Positions 37,042 through 47,900 of a stretch of DNA of 64,000 bases are shown here, piece by piece. The DNA comes from Fulvivirga lutea. GTDB lineage: Bacteria > Bacteroidota > Bacteroidia > Cytophagales > Cyclobacteriaceae. The position numbers and the translations under genes are program-made. The notes beneath the pieces were generated by a model. The model had not been told where the DNA came from. It did no database searches and was given only the letters and a program-made list of their open reading frames with translations. The stretch's first letter is position 1. Every line of letters starts with the position of its first letter. The stretch is taken from positions 1,407,488 to 1,471,487 of the forward strand of contig NZ_CP070608.1 of the NCBI RefSeq assembly GCF_017068455.1, in the 5' to 3' direction.

Positions 37042-38535
37042 GTGAATAGTAAGCTTGTTGGCATTTTATTTCTTATTCTAACCATGGTGGTTATGCTTCC
37101 GGCTAACGCGGAAGCTTCCAATCCGAGCGATTCTGATACCATTGAAAATGTGGATGTGTATCATGATTCACATGCAGAAACCATAGCCGGCCATGAAGAA
37201 GATCATGCACCTCCCGGCTGGACAGTTCTTCCTTTTATCATTTTACTTTTAATGATTGCCACTGGGCCGCTTTTCTATGAGCATTTTTGGCATAAGAATT
37301 ACCCAAAGGTAGCCGTGGCCTTTGCCGCAATGGTAGTACTTTACTATCTGTTTGTTTTAGGTAATACCCATGGGCCGGTTCATGCCCTGGCTGAGTATGT
37401 GCAATTTATTTCTTTACTGGCTGCGCTATATATCGCTTCAGGTGGTATTATGATCGATATTGATAAGAAAGCCACTCCCATGGCCAATGTGATACTGTTG
37501 GTAACGGGCGCTGTGATTTCAAATTTAATTGGTACAACCGGGGCATCCATGTTACTTATTCGTCCTTTTATGAGGTTGAACAAAACAAGACTCAAGGCCT
37601 ATCATGTGATATTCTTCATTTTCCTTGTGAGTAATATTGGAGGCTCACTTACACCTATTGGAGATCCACCGTTATTTTTAGGATTCCTAAAAGGGGTGCC
37701 TTTCTTCTGGACGTTAGAGCACAACATTGTTCCGTGGGCTGTAGCCATTATATTGTTAGTCATCGTTTTCTATTGGTTTGATTCACACAACAAATCAAAT
37801 TATGGTTTGAGTGATGAAGAAATTACTTACTCAAATAAAATTAAACTGGTCGGGGCCAGGAACTTCTTTTGGCTTGGACTGGTAATTGCCTCTGTATTTT
37901 TGGACCCCAATGTAATATCATGGGTACCAGCAATAGAATATCACGGGCAAAAATTCTCTTTCCTGAGAGAGCTGATCATGTTGTTTGTGGCCTTTTTATC
38001 GTTCAAGTTGGCCAATAAAAAGGCAATTCAAGGGAATGAGTTTAGTTTTGAGCCAATTAGAGAAGTGGCATTTATTTTCATTGGAATTTTTGGAACTATG
38101 ATGCCGGCACTTGAACTGGTGGGTGGTTTTGCCGCATCACCGGCTGGCGCTAAACTAATAAGCCATAACACGCTCTATTGGGGAACCGGTATTTTATCAG
38201 GATTCCTGGATAATGCTCCAACTTATATTAACTTTTTAACGGCTGCACTAGCATCACAAGGCGGTGAGATCACCAAATTGAATGATGTTGTTGCCTTCGC
38301 CAATGGAGGTGTATTCCACGATTCAGTACTCGACCTTAAGGCAATTTCTATTGCGGCAGTTTTCTTTGGAGCATTTACTTATATTGGTAATGGTCCGAAC
38401 TTTATGGTTAAATCAATAGCAGAACAGATTGGTTTAAAAATGCCGTCCTTCTTTGGGTACATTATTCGATTTTCTATTCCATTCCTTCTGCCACTGCTTT
38501 TAGTTATCTGGCTAATTTTCTTTGCGTTTATATAA
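37042..38535 (+). CDS. nhaD: NhaD-family sodium:proton antiporter
   Basis: 497 residues from GTG 37042. A leader-like first helix (to about residue 25) and a His/Asp/Glu-rich external segment (VDVYHDSHAETIAGHEEDH) precede about 11 membrane helices. The motifs ISNLIGTTGASMLLIRPFM and SNIGGSLTPIGDPPLFLGF are typical of NhaD in the ion-transporter superfamily. It exports Na+ in exchange for H+, giving salt and pH tolerance, which fits a marine habitat. It abuts the convergent aspartate kinase gene with no gap. Confidence 0.9.
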   Translation: MNSKLVGILFLILTMVVMLPANAEASNPSDSDTIENVDVYHDSHAETIAGHEEDHAPPGWTVLPFIILLLMIATGPLFYEHFWHKNYPKVAVAFAAMVVLYYLFVLGNTHGPVHALAEYVQFISLLAALYIASGGIMIDIDKKATPMANVILLVTGAVISNLIGTTGASMLLIRPFMRLNKTRLKAYHVIFFIFLVSNIGGSLTPIGDPPLFLGFLKGVPFFWTLEHNIVPWAVAIILLVIVFYWFDSHNKSNYGLSDEEITYSNKIKLVGARNFFWLGLVIASVFLDPNVISWVPAIEYHGQKFSFLRELIMLFVAFLSFKLANKKAIQGNEFSFEPIREVAFIFIGIFGTMMPALELVGGFAASPAGAKLISHNTLYWGTGILSGFLDNAPTYINFLTAALASQGGEITKLNDVVAFANGGVFHDSVLDLKAISIAAVFFGAFTYIGNGPNFMVKSIAEQIGLKMPSFFGYIIRFSIPFLLPLLLVIWLIFFAFI

Positions 38536-39840
38536 TTAGAAAAGCAGGTTCAGTTTTTTCAAAATTTCGGTTTTGTGGGTGGAGTCGATTAATAATGAGA
38601 TATTATGTCGACTACCTCCATAAGATACCATTCTCACAGGTATATCTGAAATACTATCGAATATCTTTTTGAGCATTCCACTCTTTTCAGAAACCATATT
38701 CCCAACAATGCAAATAATGGTTTGATTTTCATCTACTTCTACCACCCCGAATTTGTTCAAATCTTTAACAATATTGTTCAGGTTTCTATTATCATCAATA
38801 GTTAGTGAAACGGCCACCTCAGATGTGGTGATCATATCTATAGGAGTCTTGTACTTACCAAACACCTCAAATATGTTTTGCAAGAACCCATACGCCAATA
38901 ACATTCGCGTTGACTTAATTTTTATCGCAGTAATATTATCCTTAGCAGCAATAGCCTTAATATCCGATTGATTGGATTCGAGACTAATGATTGTTCCCTT
39001 GGCTTCATGATCCATGGTGCTTTTCAATCGAACCGGAATTTTATATTTCTGAGCAGGCAGAATTGAAGTAGGGTGAAGTATTTTAGCTCCGAAATAAGCC
39101 AGCTCTGCGGCTTCATCAAAAGTTAAAGCTTCTATGGGTTTTGTATTAGTTACTACACGCGGATCATTATTGTGCATACCATCTATGTCTGTCCAAATTT
39201 GAACTTCTTTGGCTGCAACGGCTGCTCCAATAATAGACGCTGTATAATCGCTACCGCCTCTTTTGAGGTTATCTGTTTGGCCTTCATGGTTTTTGCAAAT
39301 GAAGCCCTGGGTAATGGTAAGTGCCTTTCCTTGTATTAAAGGCTTAAGTTTTGATCCTATCTTTTCAATCTCAGGTTCACCATCTTCATCGATAGTCATA
39401 AATTCGAAAGCGGATACTAGCTGAGATTCGATGCTTTTACTTTGCAGATAGGTAGCAAAGAGGTTGGTTGACAAAATTTCGCCATATGCTACCAGCGTTT
39501 TATTATTCCCTAAATTAAAGTCAGGAATATTGGCTAAATTCTCAATCTGACCGAAAAATTTATCTACAATAGTAAGGCCCCGGTCTTTCCATTCCTTTTG
39601 ATTGTATAGCTCTTCAACAATTTTATAATAATCGTTTTTTAAACTGGCTACAAGCTTAAGAGCAGTTTCATTGCTACCTTTAAGTAACAGCTCTCCAATT
39701 TCTACCAAGGTATTAGTTGTGCCAGATACCGCTGATAGCACCACGATTTTGGGTTCATTATCTAATGTAATGAGATCTGCCACTTTGTGCATGCGTGAGG
39801 CACTTCCTACCGAGGTGCCACCAAATTTGTAAATAATCAT
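38536..39840 (-). CDS. lysC: Aspartate kinase
   Basis: 434 residues. The kinase start YKFGGTSVGSASRM, the SAVSGTTNTL loop and the RGGSDYTASIIGAA segment identify aspartate kinase, followed by two ACT regulatory domains (~310-434). It makes aspartyl phosphate for Lys, Thr and Met synthesis and is probably feedback-controlled through the ACT domains. Single gene without homoserine dehydrogenase fusion. Its stop abuts the nhaD stop. Confidence 0.92.
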   Translation of the reverse strand: MIIYKFGGTSVGSASRMHKVADLITLDNEPKIVVLSAVSGTTNTLVEIGELLLKGSNETALKLVASLKNDYYKIVEELYNQKEWKDRGLTIVDKFFGQIENLANIPDFNLGNNKTLVAYGEILSTNLFATYLQSKSIESQLVSAFEFMTIDEDGEPEIEKIGSKLKPLIQGKALTITQGFICKNHEGQTDNLKRGGSDYTASIIGAAVAAKEVQIWTDIDGMHNNDPRVVTNTKPIEALTFDEAAELAYFGAKILHPTSILPAQKYKIPVRLKSTMDHEAKGTIISLESNQSDIKAIAAKDNITAIKIKSTRMLLAYGFLQNIFEVFGKYKTPIDMITTSEVAVSLTIDDNRNLNNIVKDLNKFGVVEVDENQTIICIVGNMVSEKSGMLKKIFDSISDIPVRMVSYGGSRHNISLLIDSTHKTEILKKLNLLF

Positions 39841-39972
39841 AATCGAAAATTAGGCCACGAAAATAGTGGTTTTGAAGTTAATAGAGTGTAGTAAAAGAAT
39901 TAAAAACTAATAATGTAATATTTGTTACAGTTAAACTGGATGTTTAATTGAAACTTGCGGAAAATTGTTAAG

Positions 39973-40692
39973 ATGAAAAACACACTTTTAATTACTGTTC
40001 TACTCACTATATTCATAAATTTTCACTCGTATTCTCAGGAAATTCATGGCAGGGATGATGTTTGGTTTATGATGTTGCATACCTTCAAATTGAATGATAA
40101 GTGGGATGTTGGCAATGAGATACATCTACGTTTTGATGACTATCTGAATGATGATCAGCAGTTTTTATTAAGACCCTTTTTTAACTACTATGCGAATGCT
40201 AATATCATTTATTCTGGTGGTTATACTTATATACGTACCTATCCGTACGGTCAATATCCATTACCTGAAACCAAACCAGAACATAATATTTGGGAGCAGA
40301 TAACATTCAATCAGCAAATCAATAAATCCATATTTGCTCATAGGTATAGGCTGGAACATCGCTGGCAGGCTAACTTGGCAGAACAAACAGATGGTTCTTT
40401 TGAAGTAGATGATTATGATTTCAGTCATCGCTTGAGGTACAGATTGATGTATAGAAGACCATTGAATGATGCATGGGAGATAGTGTTGTTCGATGAACTT
40501 TTTATAAACAGTAGTGACGATTTAAAAAGTGTTGGTTTTGATAGAAATTGGTTTTTTATTGGAACCAATTACCACTTTTCAGATCGGTTGTCTTTGTTAG
40601 GTGGCTATATGCATCACTATGCAAAAAATTCAGCTGATAGATTTGAGCGCCACCCTACAGCATGGTTTATTTTTGACTGGAGGTTGAATTAG
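39973..40692 (+). CDS. DUF2490 outer-membrane protein
   Basis: 239 residues from ATG 39973 (a TTG at 39955 adds six residues before the signal peptide). The leader ends at HSYSQ. Repeated aromatic strands (FRPFFNYYANAN, HRYRLEHRWQAN, YDFSHRLRYRLMYRRPLN) and a final FIFDWRLN match DUF2490, a family of predicted outer-membrane barrels common in Bacteroidota. Function unknown. It precedes the sulfate-type transporter cluster but has its own spacing. Confidence 0.82.
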   Translation: MKNTLLITVLLTIFINFHSYSQEIHGRDDVWFMMLHTFKLNDKWDVGNEIHLRFDDYLNDDQQFLLRPFFNYYANANIIYSGGYTYIRTYPYGQYPLPETKPEHNIWEQITFNQQINKSIFAHRYRLEHRWQANLAEQTDGSFEVDDYDFSHRLRYRLMYRRPLNDAWEIVLFDELFINSSDDLKSVGFDRNWFFIGTNYHFSDRLSLLGGYMHHYAKNSADRFERHPTAWFIFDWRLN

Positions 40693-40825
40693 ATCATACT
40701 CCTCTATTCATTTGAGGTTATGTACTGCAATTCTTGATCATTCTTTTGTGTAACATAAGTTACTTAATCATAGATTCTGAATAATCATTTTTGCAACTTG
40801 TTGAAATAAACGGGATATAAATACT

Positions 40826-42553
40826 TTGAAAAAATTCTTCCCAATAATAGAGTGGCTTCCGAAATACTCGGGTACTGATTTAAAAGGCGACCTTTTTGCC
40901 GGACTTACTGTAGGCGTAATGCTTATTCCGCAGGGAATGGCCTATGCCCTAATTGCCGGATTACCTCCTGTTTATGGATTGTACGCTTCAATAGTTCCAC
41001 AAATTATTTATGCGTTCTTCGGTACCTCAAGGCAGCTTTCTGTTGCCCCGGTTGCTATGGACTCACTCATGGTGGCTGCGGGTGTTTCAGTAATGGCTAC
41101 TCAGGGTACTGAGCAATACATTACCTATGCTATATTGCTGGCTTTTTTCATGGGCTTATTTCAATTGCTTTTAGGTGTATTTAGGATGGGTTTTATTACT
41201 AATCTTCTATCAAAACCGGTAATTAATGGGTTTACATCTGCAGCGGCAATCATCATAGGGCTCAATCAACTTAAGTATTTAATGGGTGTTGAGATATTGA
41301 AAAGCAACAAGGTTTATCTCATAGTTTGGGATGCGATTCAGAAAATTAATGAAACACATATAACTACCTTATTACTTGGTGTAGCTGGTATTGTGCTTAT
41401 TAAGCTTGTAAAGCGGCTAAATAGTAATATACCAGGTTCACTTCTGGCAGTTATTGTAGGTATTGGAGTGGTGGTTATATTTTCTCTGGACCAAACCGGA
41501 GTGGCGGTAGTCCGGGAAATACCAAGTGGTTTACCATCTTTTATATTACCTTCTTTTGATTTGGAAACAATCAGTTCATTGTTGCCGTTGGCGTTAACCA
41601 TTTCTATAGTGGCTTTTATGGAGGCATACTCAGTTTCAAAAGCATTGGAAACTAAAAGTGGCGATCATAAAGTAAAAGCCAATCAGGAATTGATAGGCCT
41701 TGGAGCCGCCAATGTAATAGGTTCATTATTTCAGTCATACCCGGTAACGGGAGGTTTTTCACGAAGCGCAGTCAATTATCAGGCGGGAGCTAAAACACCT
41801 ATGGCTTCTGTAATAAGTGCGGTTTTGATTGCGCTAACCTTACTATTTCTTACGCCATTGTTCTACTATTTGCCCGAGGCAATATTGGCTTCGGTTATCA
41901 TGGTAGCAGTGTCGGGGTTAATTGATGTCAGTTATATTAAACAACTTTGGCATGATAGTAAAGTAGATTTTGCCTTGCTCATGGCTACGTTACTCATCAC
42001 GTTGAATTTCAGTATGGTGCCTGGTATTGTTTCGGGGGTTGTACTTTCAATATTGGTGTTATTATATCGAACAGCATATCCGCACATTGCGAGGTTAGGT
42101 AAATTAAAAGGCTTTAATGAATACAGAAACCTCGCACGCTTTAGAAATTTAGAGGTTTGGGATGAATTGCTGATAATGAGGGTGGATGCGCCAATAACAT
42201 TTATCAATATACAGTTTGTGAAAGATTATATAGAAAATGCCATTAGTTCTAACCCAAAAATTGAGCGAGTGATTATTGATGCAGGGCCTGTAAGCATGAT
42301 AGATGCCACAGCAGCACAGGGGATTCGAGAAATACATGCTTCATTGAAGGAAAAGAATATCAGGCTATCGTTTAGCGATGTTATTGGGCCGGTACGAGAC
42401 GTGTTCTATAAGATAGGTTTGATGGATGAACTTGGTGAAGACAACATTTTCCTTACCCTTAATTCAGCGGTTAATGGTCGGCCTACAGAAACGGATCAGC
42501 AGTCGAAAGAATATGCCACACAACATGGCATTTTAGAAAATCATAAAAATTAA
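40826..42553 (+). CDS. SulP-family anion transporter with STAS domain
   Basis: 575 residues from TTG 40826 (no better ATG nearby). About 10-12 membrane helices start with LFAGLTVGVMLIPQGMAYALIAGLPPVYGLYAS, the SulP signature. The C-terminal ~120 residues form a STAS domain (RVIIDAGPVSMIDATAAQGI). SulP proteins take up sulfate, bicarbonate or other anions. The next two genes are a split YeeE/YedE sulfur transporter, so sulfate or thiosulfate uptake is the likely role. Confidence 0.9.
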   Translation: MKKFFPIIEWLPKYSGTDLKGDLFAGLTVGVMLIPQGMAYALIAGLPPVYGLYASIVPQIIYAFFGTSRQLSVAPVAMDSLMVAAGVSVMATQGTEQYITYAILLAFFMGLFQLLLGVFRMGFITNLLSKPVINGFTSAAAIIIGLNQLKYLMGVEILKSNKVYLIVWDAIQKINETHITTLLLGVAGIVLIKLVKRLNSNIPGSLLAVIVGIGVVVIFSLDQTGVAVVREIPSGLPSFILPSFDLETISSLLPLALTISIVAFMEAYSVSKALETKSGDHKVKANQELIGLGAANVIGSLFQSYPVTGGFSRSAVNYQAGAKTPMASVISAVLIALTLLFLTPLFYYLPEAILASVIMVAVSGLIDVSYIKQLWHDSKVDFALLMATLLITLNFSMVPGIVSGVVLSILVLLYRTAYPHIARLGKLKGFNEYRNLARFRNLEVWDELLIMRVDAPITFINIQFVKDYIENAISSNPKIERVIIDAGPVSMIDATAAQGIREIHASLKEKNIRLSFSDVIGPVRDVFYKIGLMDELGEDNIFLTLNSAVNGRPTETDQQSKEYATQHGILENHKN

Positions 42554-42613
42554 TTGTTAATACATACAAGAGAATTACAGCGCATTAAGTGTTGTGCTAA
42601 AAAATGAATGTTG

Positions 42614-43189
42614 ATGAAAGAACTATTTGAAATTATAAGTCAACCCTGGCCGTGGTATGTAGCGGGCTTTATCATTGCCCTGGTGATGTTTACGCTACTT
42701 TATTTAGGTAATACGTTTGGCATATCCTCTAATCTGAGAACGGTATGTTCCATTTTTGGTGCGGGAAAAAATTGCGAATTTTTTGATTTTAACTGGAGGG
42801 CTCAAACTTGGAACCTGATTTTTGCTGGTGGAATGATGATCGGAGGCTTCATAGCGGCACAATGGCTCACTCCCGATTCGAGTGTTCAGATTTCAGATGA
42901 GACCATTGCTGAATTGCAATCTTTAGGAATTGAAAATCCGGGAGAGAATATCGTTCCTGAGCAACTCTTTTCCTGGGAATCCCTTTTAACCCTAAAAGGA
43001 TTTGTAATGCTTATTGTTGGCGGATTCTTGGTGGGTTTTGGTACTCGCTATGCAGGGGGTTGTACTTCGGGGCATGCCATTAGTGGGTTGAGTGATTTGC
43101 AACTACCCTCTCTAATAGCAGTTATTGGCTTTTTTATAGGTGGCCTTTTTATTACTTATCTTGTTTTACCACTCTTATTAACTCTTTAG
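42614..43189 (+). CDS. YeeE/YedE-family sulfur transport protein, N-part
   Basis: 191 residues from ATG 42614 (ATG 42608 is also possible). Several membrane helices and the family motifs [15 protein letters not shown] and [18 protein letters not shown] carry conserved cysteines. YeeE/YedE proteins import thiosulfate or related sulfur compounds. It is split from its partner half encoded 4 bases downstream; the fused form is typical of Escherichia coli and the split form of Bacteroidota. Confidence 0.88.
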   Translation: MKELFEIISQPWPWYVAGFIIALVMFTLLYLGNTFGISSNLRTVCSIFGAGKNCEFFDFNWRAQTWNLIFAGGMMIGGFIAAQWLTPDSSVQISDETIAELQSLGIENPGENIVPEQLFSWESLLTLKGFVMLIVGGFLVGFGTRYAGGCTSGHAISGLSDLQLPSLIAVIGFFIGGLFITYLVLPLLLTL

Positions 43190-43193
43190 GAAA

Positions 43194-43607
43194 ATGAAAT
43201 TTTTTAGATATTTATTAATCGGAATTGTATTCGGTATCACGCTTACCAAAGCAGAAATTATTTCGTGGTACAGGATTTATGAGATGTTCCGCTTTCAGTC
43301 TTTTCACATGTATGGAGTAATAGGTACAGCCGTGGTGTTGGGAGTTATTGCTACGCAAATCATTAAACGCACTAATATGAAGTCGGCTGATGGCTCTCGA
43401 ATTATTATTGCACCAAAAGCTAAAAGCGTTTCCAGATACCTATTTGGCGGTATTATATTTGGATTAGGCTGGGCATTAACCGGTGCTTGTCCGGGGCCGT
43501 TATTTATTCTAGTTGGTAATGGAGTAAGCGTTGTATTGGTGGTAATTGCCTCAGCATTGCTTGGAACTTACACCTATGGGTTGGTGAAGGATAAGCTGCC
43601 GCATTAA
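43194..43607 (+). CDS. YeeE/YedE-family sulfur transport protein, C-part (DUF6691)
   Basis: 137 residues, four membrane helices, with FGGIIFGLGWALTGACPGPLFILVGNG carrying the conserved CPGP cysteine. It pairs with the preceding half. Its last codons are repeated as a 39-bp remnant at 57408-57446, so the genome once held or transferred a second copy. Confidence 0.9.
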   Translation: MKFFRYLLIGIVFGITLTKAEIISWYRIYEMFRFQSFHMYGVIGTAVVLGVIATQIIKRTNMKSADGSRIIIAPKAKSVSRYLFGGIIFGLGWALTGACPGPLFILVGNGVSVVLVVIASALLGTYTYGLVKDKLPH

Positions 43608-43665
43608 TTATTAGTGCAAGATCAAAGGAGTGTTCCTTAAAACAGCATGGTTCTTGATTTAATGG

Positions 43666-44799
43666 CTAATTATCTGACGCCCTGCAAGTATTTTTAATAT
43701 ACTGATCTTCCAAAATGTATGTCTTAACATAATCCAATGAAACTCTGCTGGTGGTAAGCCTGCAATCGAAACTTATTAAATCTCCATCTTTCACCATATT
43801 AAAATCAGCTTCTGGTGCAGTAGCCTTATCACAAGAAATAGGCCGGGAGAAATCTTCGAGGCGATTACTTGCAATCCGATTAATGTTACTTTCAATTTTT
43901 GCCAGTTTATTTCTATCTTGAATTAATTGAGATAACTCATCAGTTGTTACCATTTCCAAATCTCTTCCGATAACCTTCCCTGTTCGTGCTATCACTGAAC
44001 CTTCCAGCACGAATTCATTCCTGAAAAATGTATGAACCGTTGCAACTTTAATAAAGTTGTCATCTTCCTTAAAATCTAGTTTTTGATATGCTTCTTTGAT
44101 ATTACCGTTAGTGTAAATGAATGAATCAACAGGTAATTCTCGTTTATCATACCAAATTTCATGCTTTTGGTATTCATAGCCTTCGAATTTACTTCCTCTT
44201 TCAGCTTCTTCCGTTATGCACCGCGCGTACATTATAACCTCAGTGGCAGCATAATGATACCCATTCTGCTCCCTAAAAAAAGGTATTTTATATGGGTCTT
44301 TTAATTCCCATTTACCTTGATACTTATAACAAGGAAAGTTGCAGTCTTCTGGCAGATTATTAAGATTAACATACGGTTTTACATAAGATGTTTCAAAGCT
44401 CCAGCGAAGCATATCATATTTGGATATTGAAGATTCAACTATATTCTCGTTATTAAAAAACAAGAGGTAAGCCGAAACAGACCCAACGATTAATCCCACA
44501 ATCAAAAACATAATTCTTTTCTTGGGTGAGGCAAGTGCTTGCTTTGGGTTTACACCCACTTTTTTCAATCGATTTTCTAATTCCAGAAGAGTTAAAATTC
44601 TTTCTGCATTTTTATTGGCTCTTTGGTATTCGCCTTCAGTTGCATGCTGATTAATTAGTCTGGAAAACTGTGCATCGCTATAGCCAAGCTCTCGGGCTAC
44701 TTCAGAATTAGGAGCTTTAGGAAACTTCTTATTTTCCTCATCAAATTTGCCAAACAGCAGCTCTAATTTGGAAACTAAATCTTTATACAGGTCGGTCAA
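43666..44799 (-). CDS. Membrane-tethered helix-turn-helix protein
   Basis: 377 residues. Residues ~31-51 (NSEVARELGYSDAQFSRLIN) look like a helix-turn-helix, followed by a helical linker and one membrane helix (~95-115, FLIVGLIVGSVSAYLLFF). The remaining ~260 residues face outside and contain scattered cysteines (CNFPC, SCD, FDC, NTC). That layout is a one-component membrane-bound regulator (ToxR-like in plan, not in sequence). It is divergent from the big duplicated lipoprotein at 44921, its likely target. Function is inferred. Confidence 0.6.
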   Translation of the reverse strand: MTDLYKDLVSKLELLFGKFDEENKKFPKAPNSEVARELGYSDAQFSRLINQHATEGEYQRANKNAERILTLLELENRLKKVGVNPKQALASPKKRIMFLIVGLIVGSVSAYLLFFNNENIVESSISKYDMLRWSFETSYVKPYVNLNNLPEDCNFPCYKYQGKWELKDPYKIPFFREQNGYHYAATEVIMYARCITEEAERGSKFEGYEYQKHEIWYDKRELPVDSFIYTNGNIKEAYQKLDFKEDDNFIKVATVHTFFRNEFVLEGSVIARTGKVIGRDLEMVTTDELSQLIQDRNKLAKIESNINRIASNRLEDFSRPISCDKATAPEADFNMVKDGDLISFDCRLTTSRVSLDYVKTYILEDQYIKNTCRASDN

Positions 44800-44920
44800 T
44801 TAGTTTTCTATTAATAATCTTTCTTAAAATTCGATAAAAATCGTTGAAAGTACATTTTTTTAGCATAAAACATTTTAATTGGCTGCTGATTGCAAACGTT
44901 TTAAATAAACTTATCTACAT

Positions 44921-47900
44921 ATGAAGTGGTTAATTAGTTCTTACAAAACCTACTTGTCGCTGCTTACGGCAATTACAATTTTAACTTATTCGTCATGTAA
45001 AGACGATGATGATCCAACTGTAGCGGGGCCATCAGTTCCGGTACTAACTGCTCCTGTTAATGAAGCAGTAGACCAATCTTTAACACCAACACTTTCGTGG
45101 CAGGCATCAGAGTCAGTTGCTGGTATAAAAGAATATGCCGTCTTCTTCGGAACGAGTGAAGACCCTACAGATTTACTGGCAACGGTAACAACAACAGAAG
45201 TAACATTATCTACTGCTCTTGCTTTTACAACCAAGTATTACTGGAAGGTTCAGGTAAAAGATCTGAACGATCAAATAGCTACGAGTGAGATATTTTCATT
45301 TACAACAAAAGCAGACACAGGTTTTGAAATACCTGATGTGGAATTTGGAAAAGCGCTAGAAGCACAAGGTTATGCTACGGCTAATGGTGACACATATGTT
45401 TTAAATGAAACAGCTGCAGCTACCGTAAAGAATTTGGATTTAGGAGGTAGTAGCTCAGCACCGCTTGATATTAAAAATATTGATGGTATTCAATTCTTCA
45501 CTTCTTTGGTAGAATTGGATATTGATTATACAAGCATTTCAGACTTGGATTTGTCGGACAACCCTACCTTGGATACACTTCAATATACTAACTCTTCAGA
45601 TAATCAGGCAAATTTCTTGACCAATCTGGTACTGCCTTCAGGTATGAAGAGAATTAGAATTTTCAGACACAACCTGGCAGAGTTTGATGCAACACAATTT
45701 GCTGAGCTGACCTATTTAAGATTAGACGGTGATGATATTCCAAATGCAGAAGTAGATGGGGTAACAAATGTTCTAACCACACTTACTGTTGATGAAACGA
45801 TAAATACAGTACTTGTTCATTTAGATATGGGAGGCAATCTTGATGCTGATGGTGAACCAATTACCTACGAAGTAAGCCAGGCATTATTTGCACAACTAAC
45901 GAGTGACGGCACAGGCAATAAAGATGGTGTTGTTGGAGCCTTTGAAGGTGAGGCAGGTTACGAATTGCCTGATGCAGAATTTGGTAAAGCGCTAATGGCT
46001 CAAGGATTAGCTACTGAAGATGGAGGTTCTTACTTTTTGGATGAAGATGCAGCAGCTACAATTACATTCTTAGACTTGGGTGGCAGTAGTGGAACACCAC
46101 TTAACATACAAGATATTGATGGAATTCAATTCTTTACTTCGTTGGTTAATTTAGATATTGATTACACGAGTATTAGTGATTTAGACTTGTCAGCAGTTAC
46201 AACTTTAGATACACTGCAGTATACTAATTCCTCTGATAATCAGGCGAATTTCTTAACTAATTTAACGCTTCCTGCCGGAATGAAAAGAATTAGAATCTTT
46301 AGACATAACTTATCAGATTTTGATGCTACAGATTTTCCTGAATTAACCTATTTGCGTCTTGATGGCGATGGCATAGCAAATGCAGAAGTAGGTGGTGTAA
46401 CGAATGTATTGTCTACATTAACAGTAGATGAAAGTATAAATACCGCCCTGGTTCATTTAGATATGGGCGGCAATTTAGATGGTTCTGGTGATCCTATTAC
46501 CTATGAAGTAAGCCAGGCACTTTTTGACCAGCTAACGAGCGATGCAACAGGAAATAAAGACGGAGTGGCCGCTGCGGCACCACCTGAAACGTTCTCAGTT
46601 GTAAGCGTTAATCCGGCTGATGCCACGGCAGATGTGGCAACATCCACACAAATTATTATCACATTTTCAAGCGATATAAATGAAGCCAGTTTAGTATACA
46701 CTCTCAAAGAAGGCTCAACGGATGTACCACATACCTCGGATGTTACAGGTGCCGTGTTAACATTGACACCTAATACAAATTTATCTAATTCGGCAGTGCA
46801 CACACTGGAAATTACTTCAGCCGAAGGTACTAATGGTGCAGGCATTGAAAATACGTTTAGCTCTACATTCACAACAATTGCCCCAGGAGCTGTGGCCGTG
46901 GTGAGCGTAGAAATCTCTTCAGATCTATTAACAACGGGTGTAACTGCCACCGAAATAGATAGGGCAGGAGAGATAATCGTAACTTTTGATACAAGCGTAG
47001 AAACCAGGTTTGATGAAAATAGCTACACATTAACTTCCGGTGGAAGCACTGTAGGCTCAAGCTTTGTGGCAACAGGCAGCATGGTTACAATTACACCTGA
47101 TGCCAATTTTGATGGCGAGACGGACTACACATTGACCCTATTGTCAGCTAATCCAATAGCTGATAATGACGGAAGCCTTCCATCAGATTTGGTGTATGAT
47201 TTTACTACAGCATTTTATATTGGTGAAGGTACAGGAGGCTCTCCATACGAGATTAGCACAGCCGAAGAATTGGATGAGGTGCGCAATAATCTGAGCGCAA
47301 GCTTCATTTTGATGAGTGATGTTAATTTATCTGGATTTAATGCTGGTTTCTGGGATCCTATAATGCTTTTCACTGGATCATTTAATGGTAACGGAAATGA
47401 AATTTCAAATCTTCAAATTGATTTAAATACTACGGATATGGTTGGACTATTTGGCTCAACACAAGGAGCTGAAATATCTGATTTAGGTGTTAGTCTTGGA
47501 TCAGGAGGTGTTGTAGGTCAAGAAATGGTTGGAAGTTTAATTGGTTCTATGGATGGAGGTACAGTTATAGATTGTTACGCTACAGGTTCAGGAACTGTAT
47601 CTTCAATAAATGCAGCTGGAGCAGCAGGAATTGGTGGTTTAATTGGTGAGGTAGTGTCGAGTGCGACTATTACAAGGTCTTATTCAACTGTTGATGTAAA
47701 TGGAGGTGCCGATGGTGATAGAGTTGGCGGACTTATTGGATATACAACAGATGATGCTGATGCTATAATAATTACAGAATGCTTCGCTTCAGGTAATGTA
47801 ACTGGTATTGATGATGTTGGCGGTCTTATAGGACAAGCAACAGATGGTACTATAAGTGATTGTTACGCAATTGGAAATGTAACTGGTTCAAATGAAGTGG

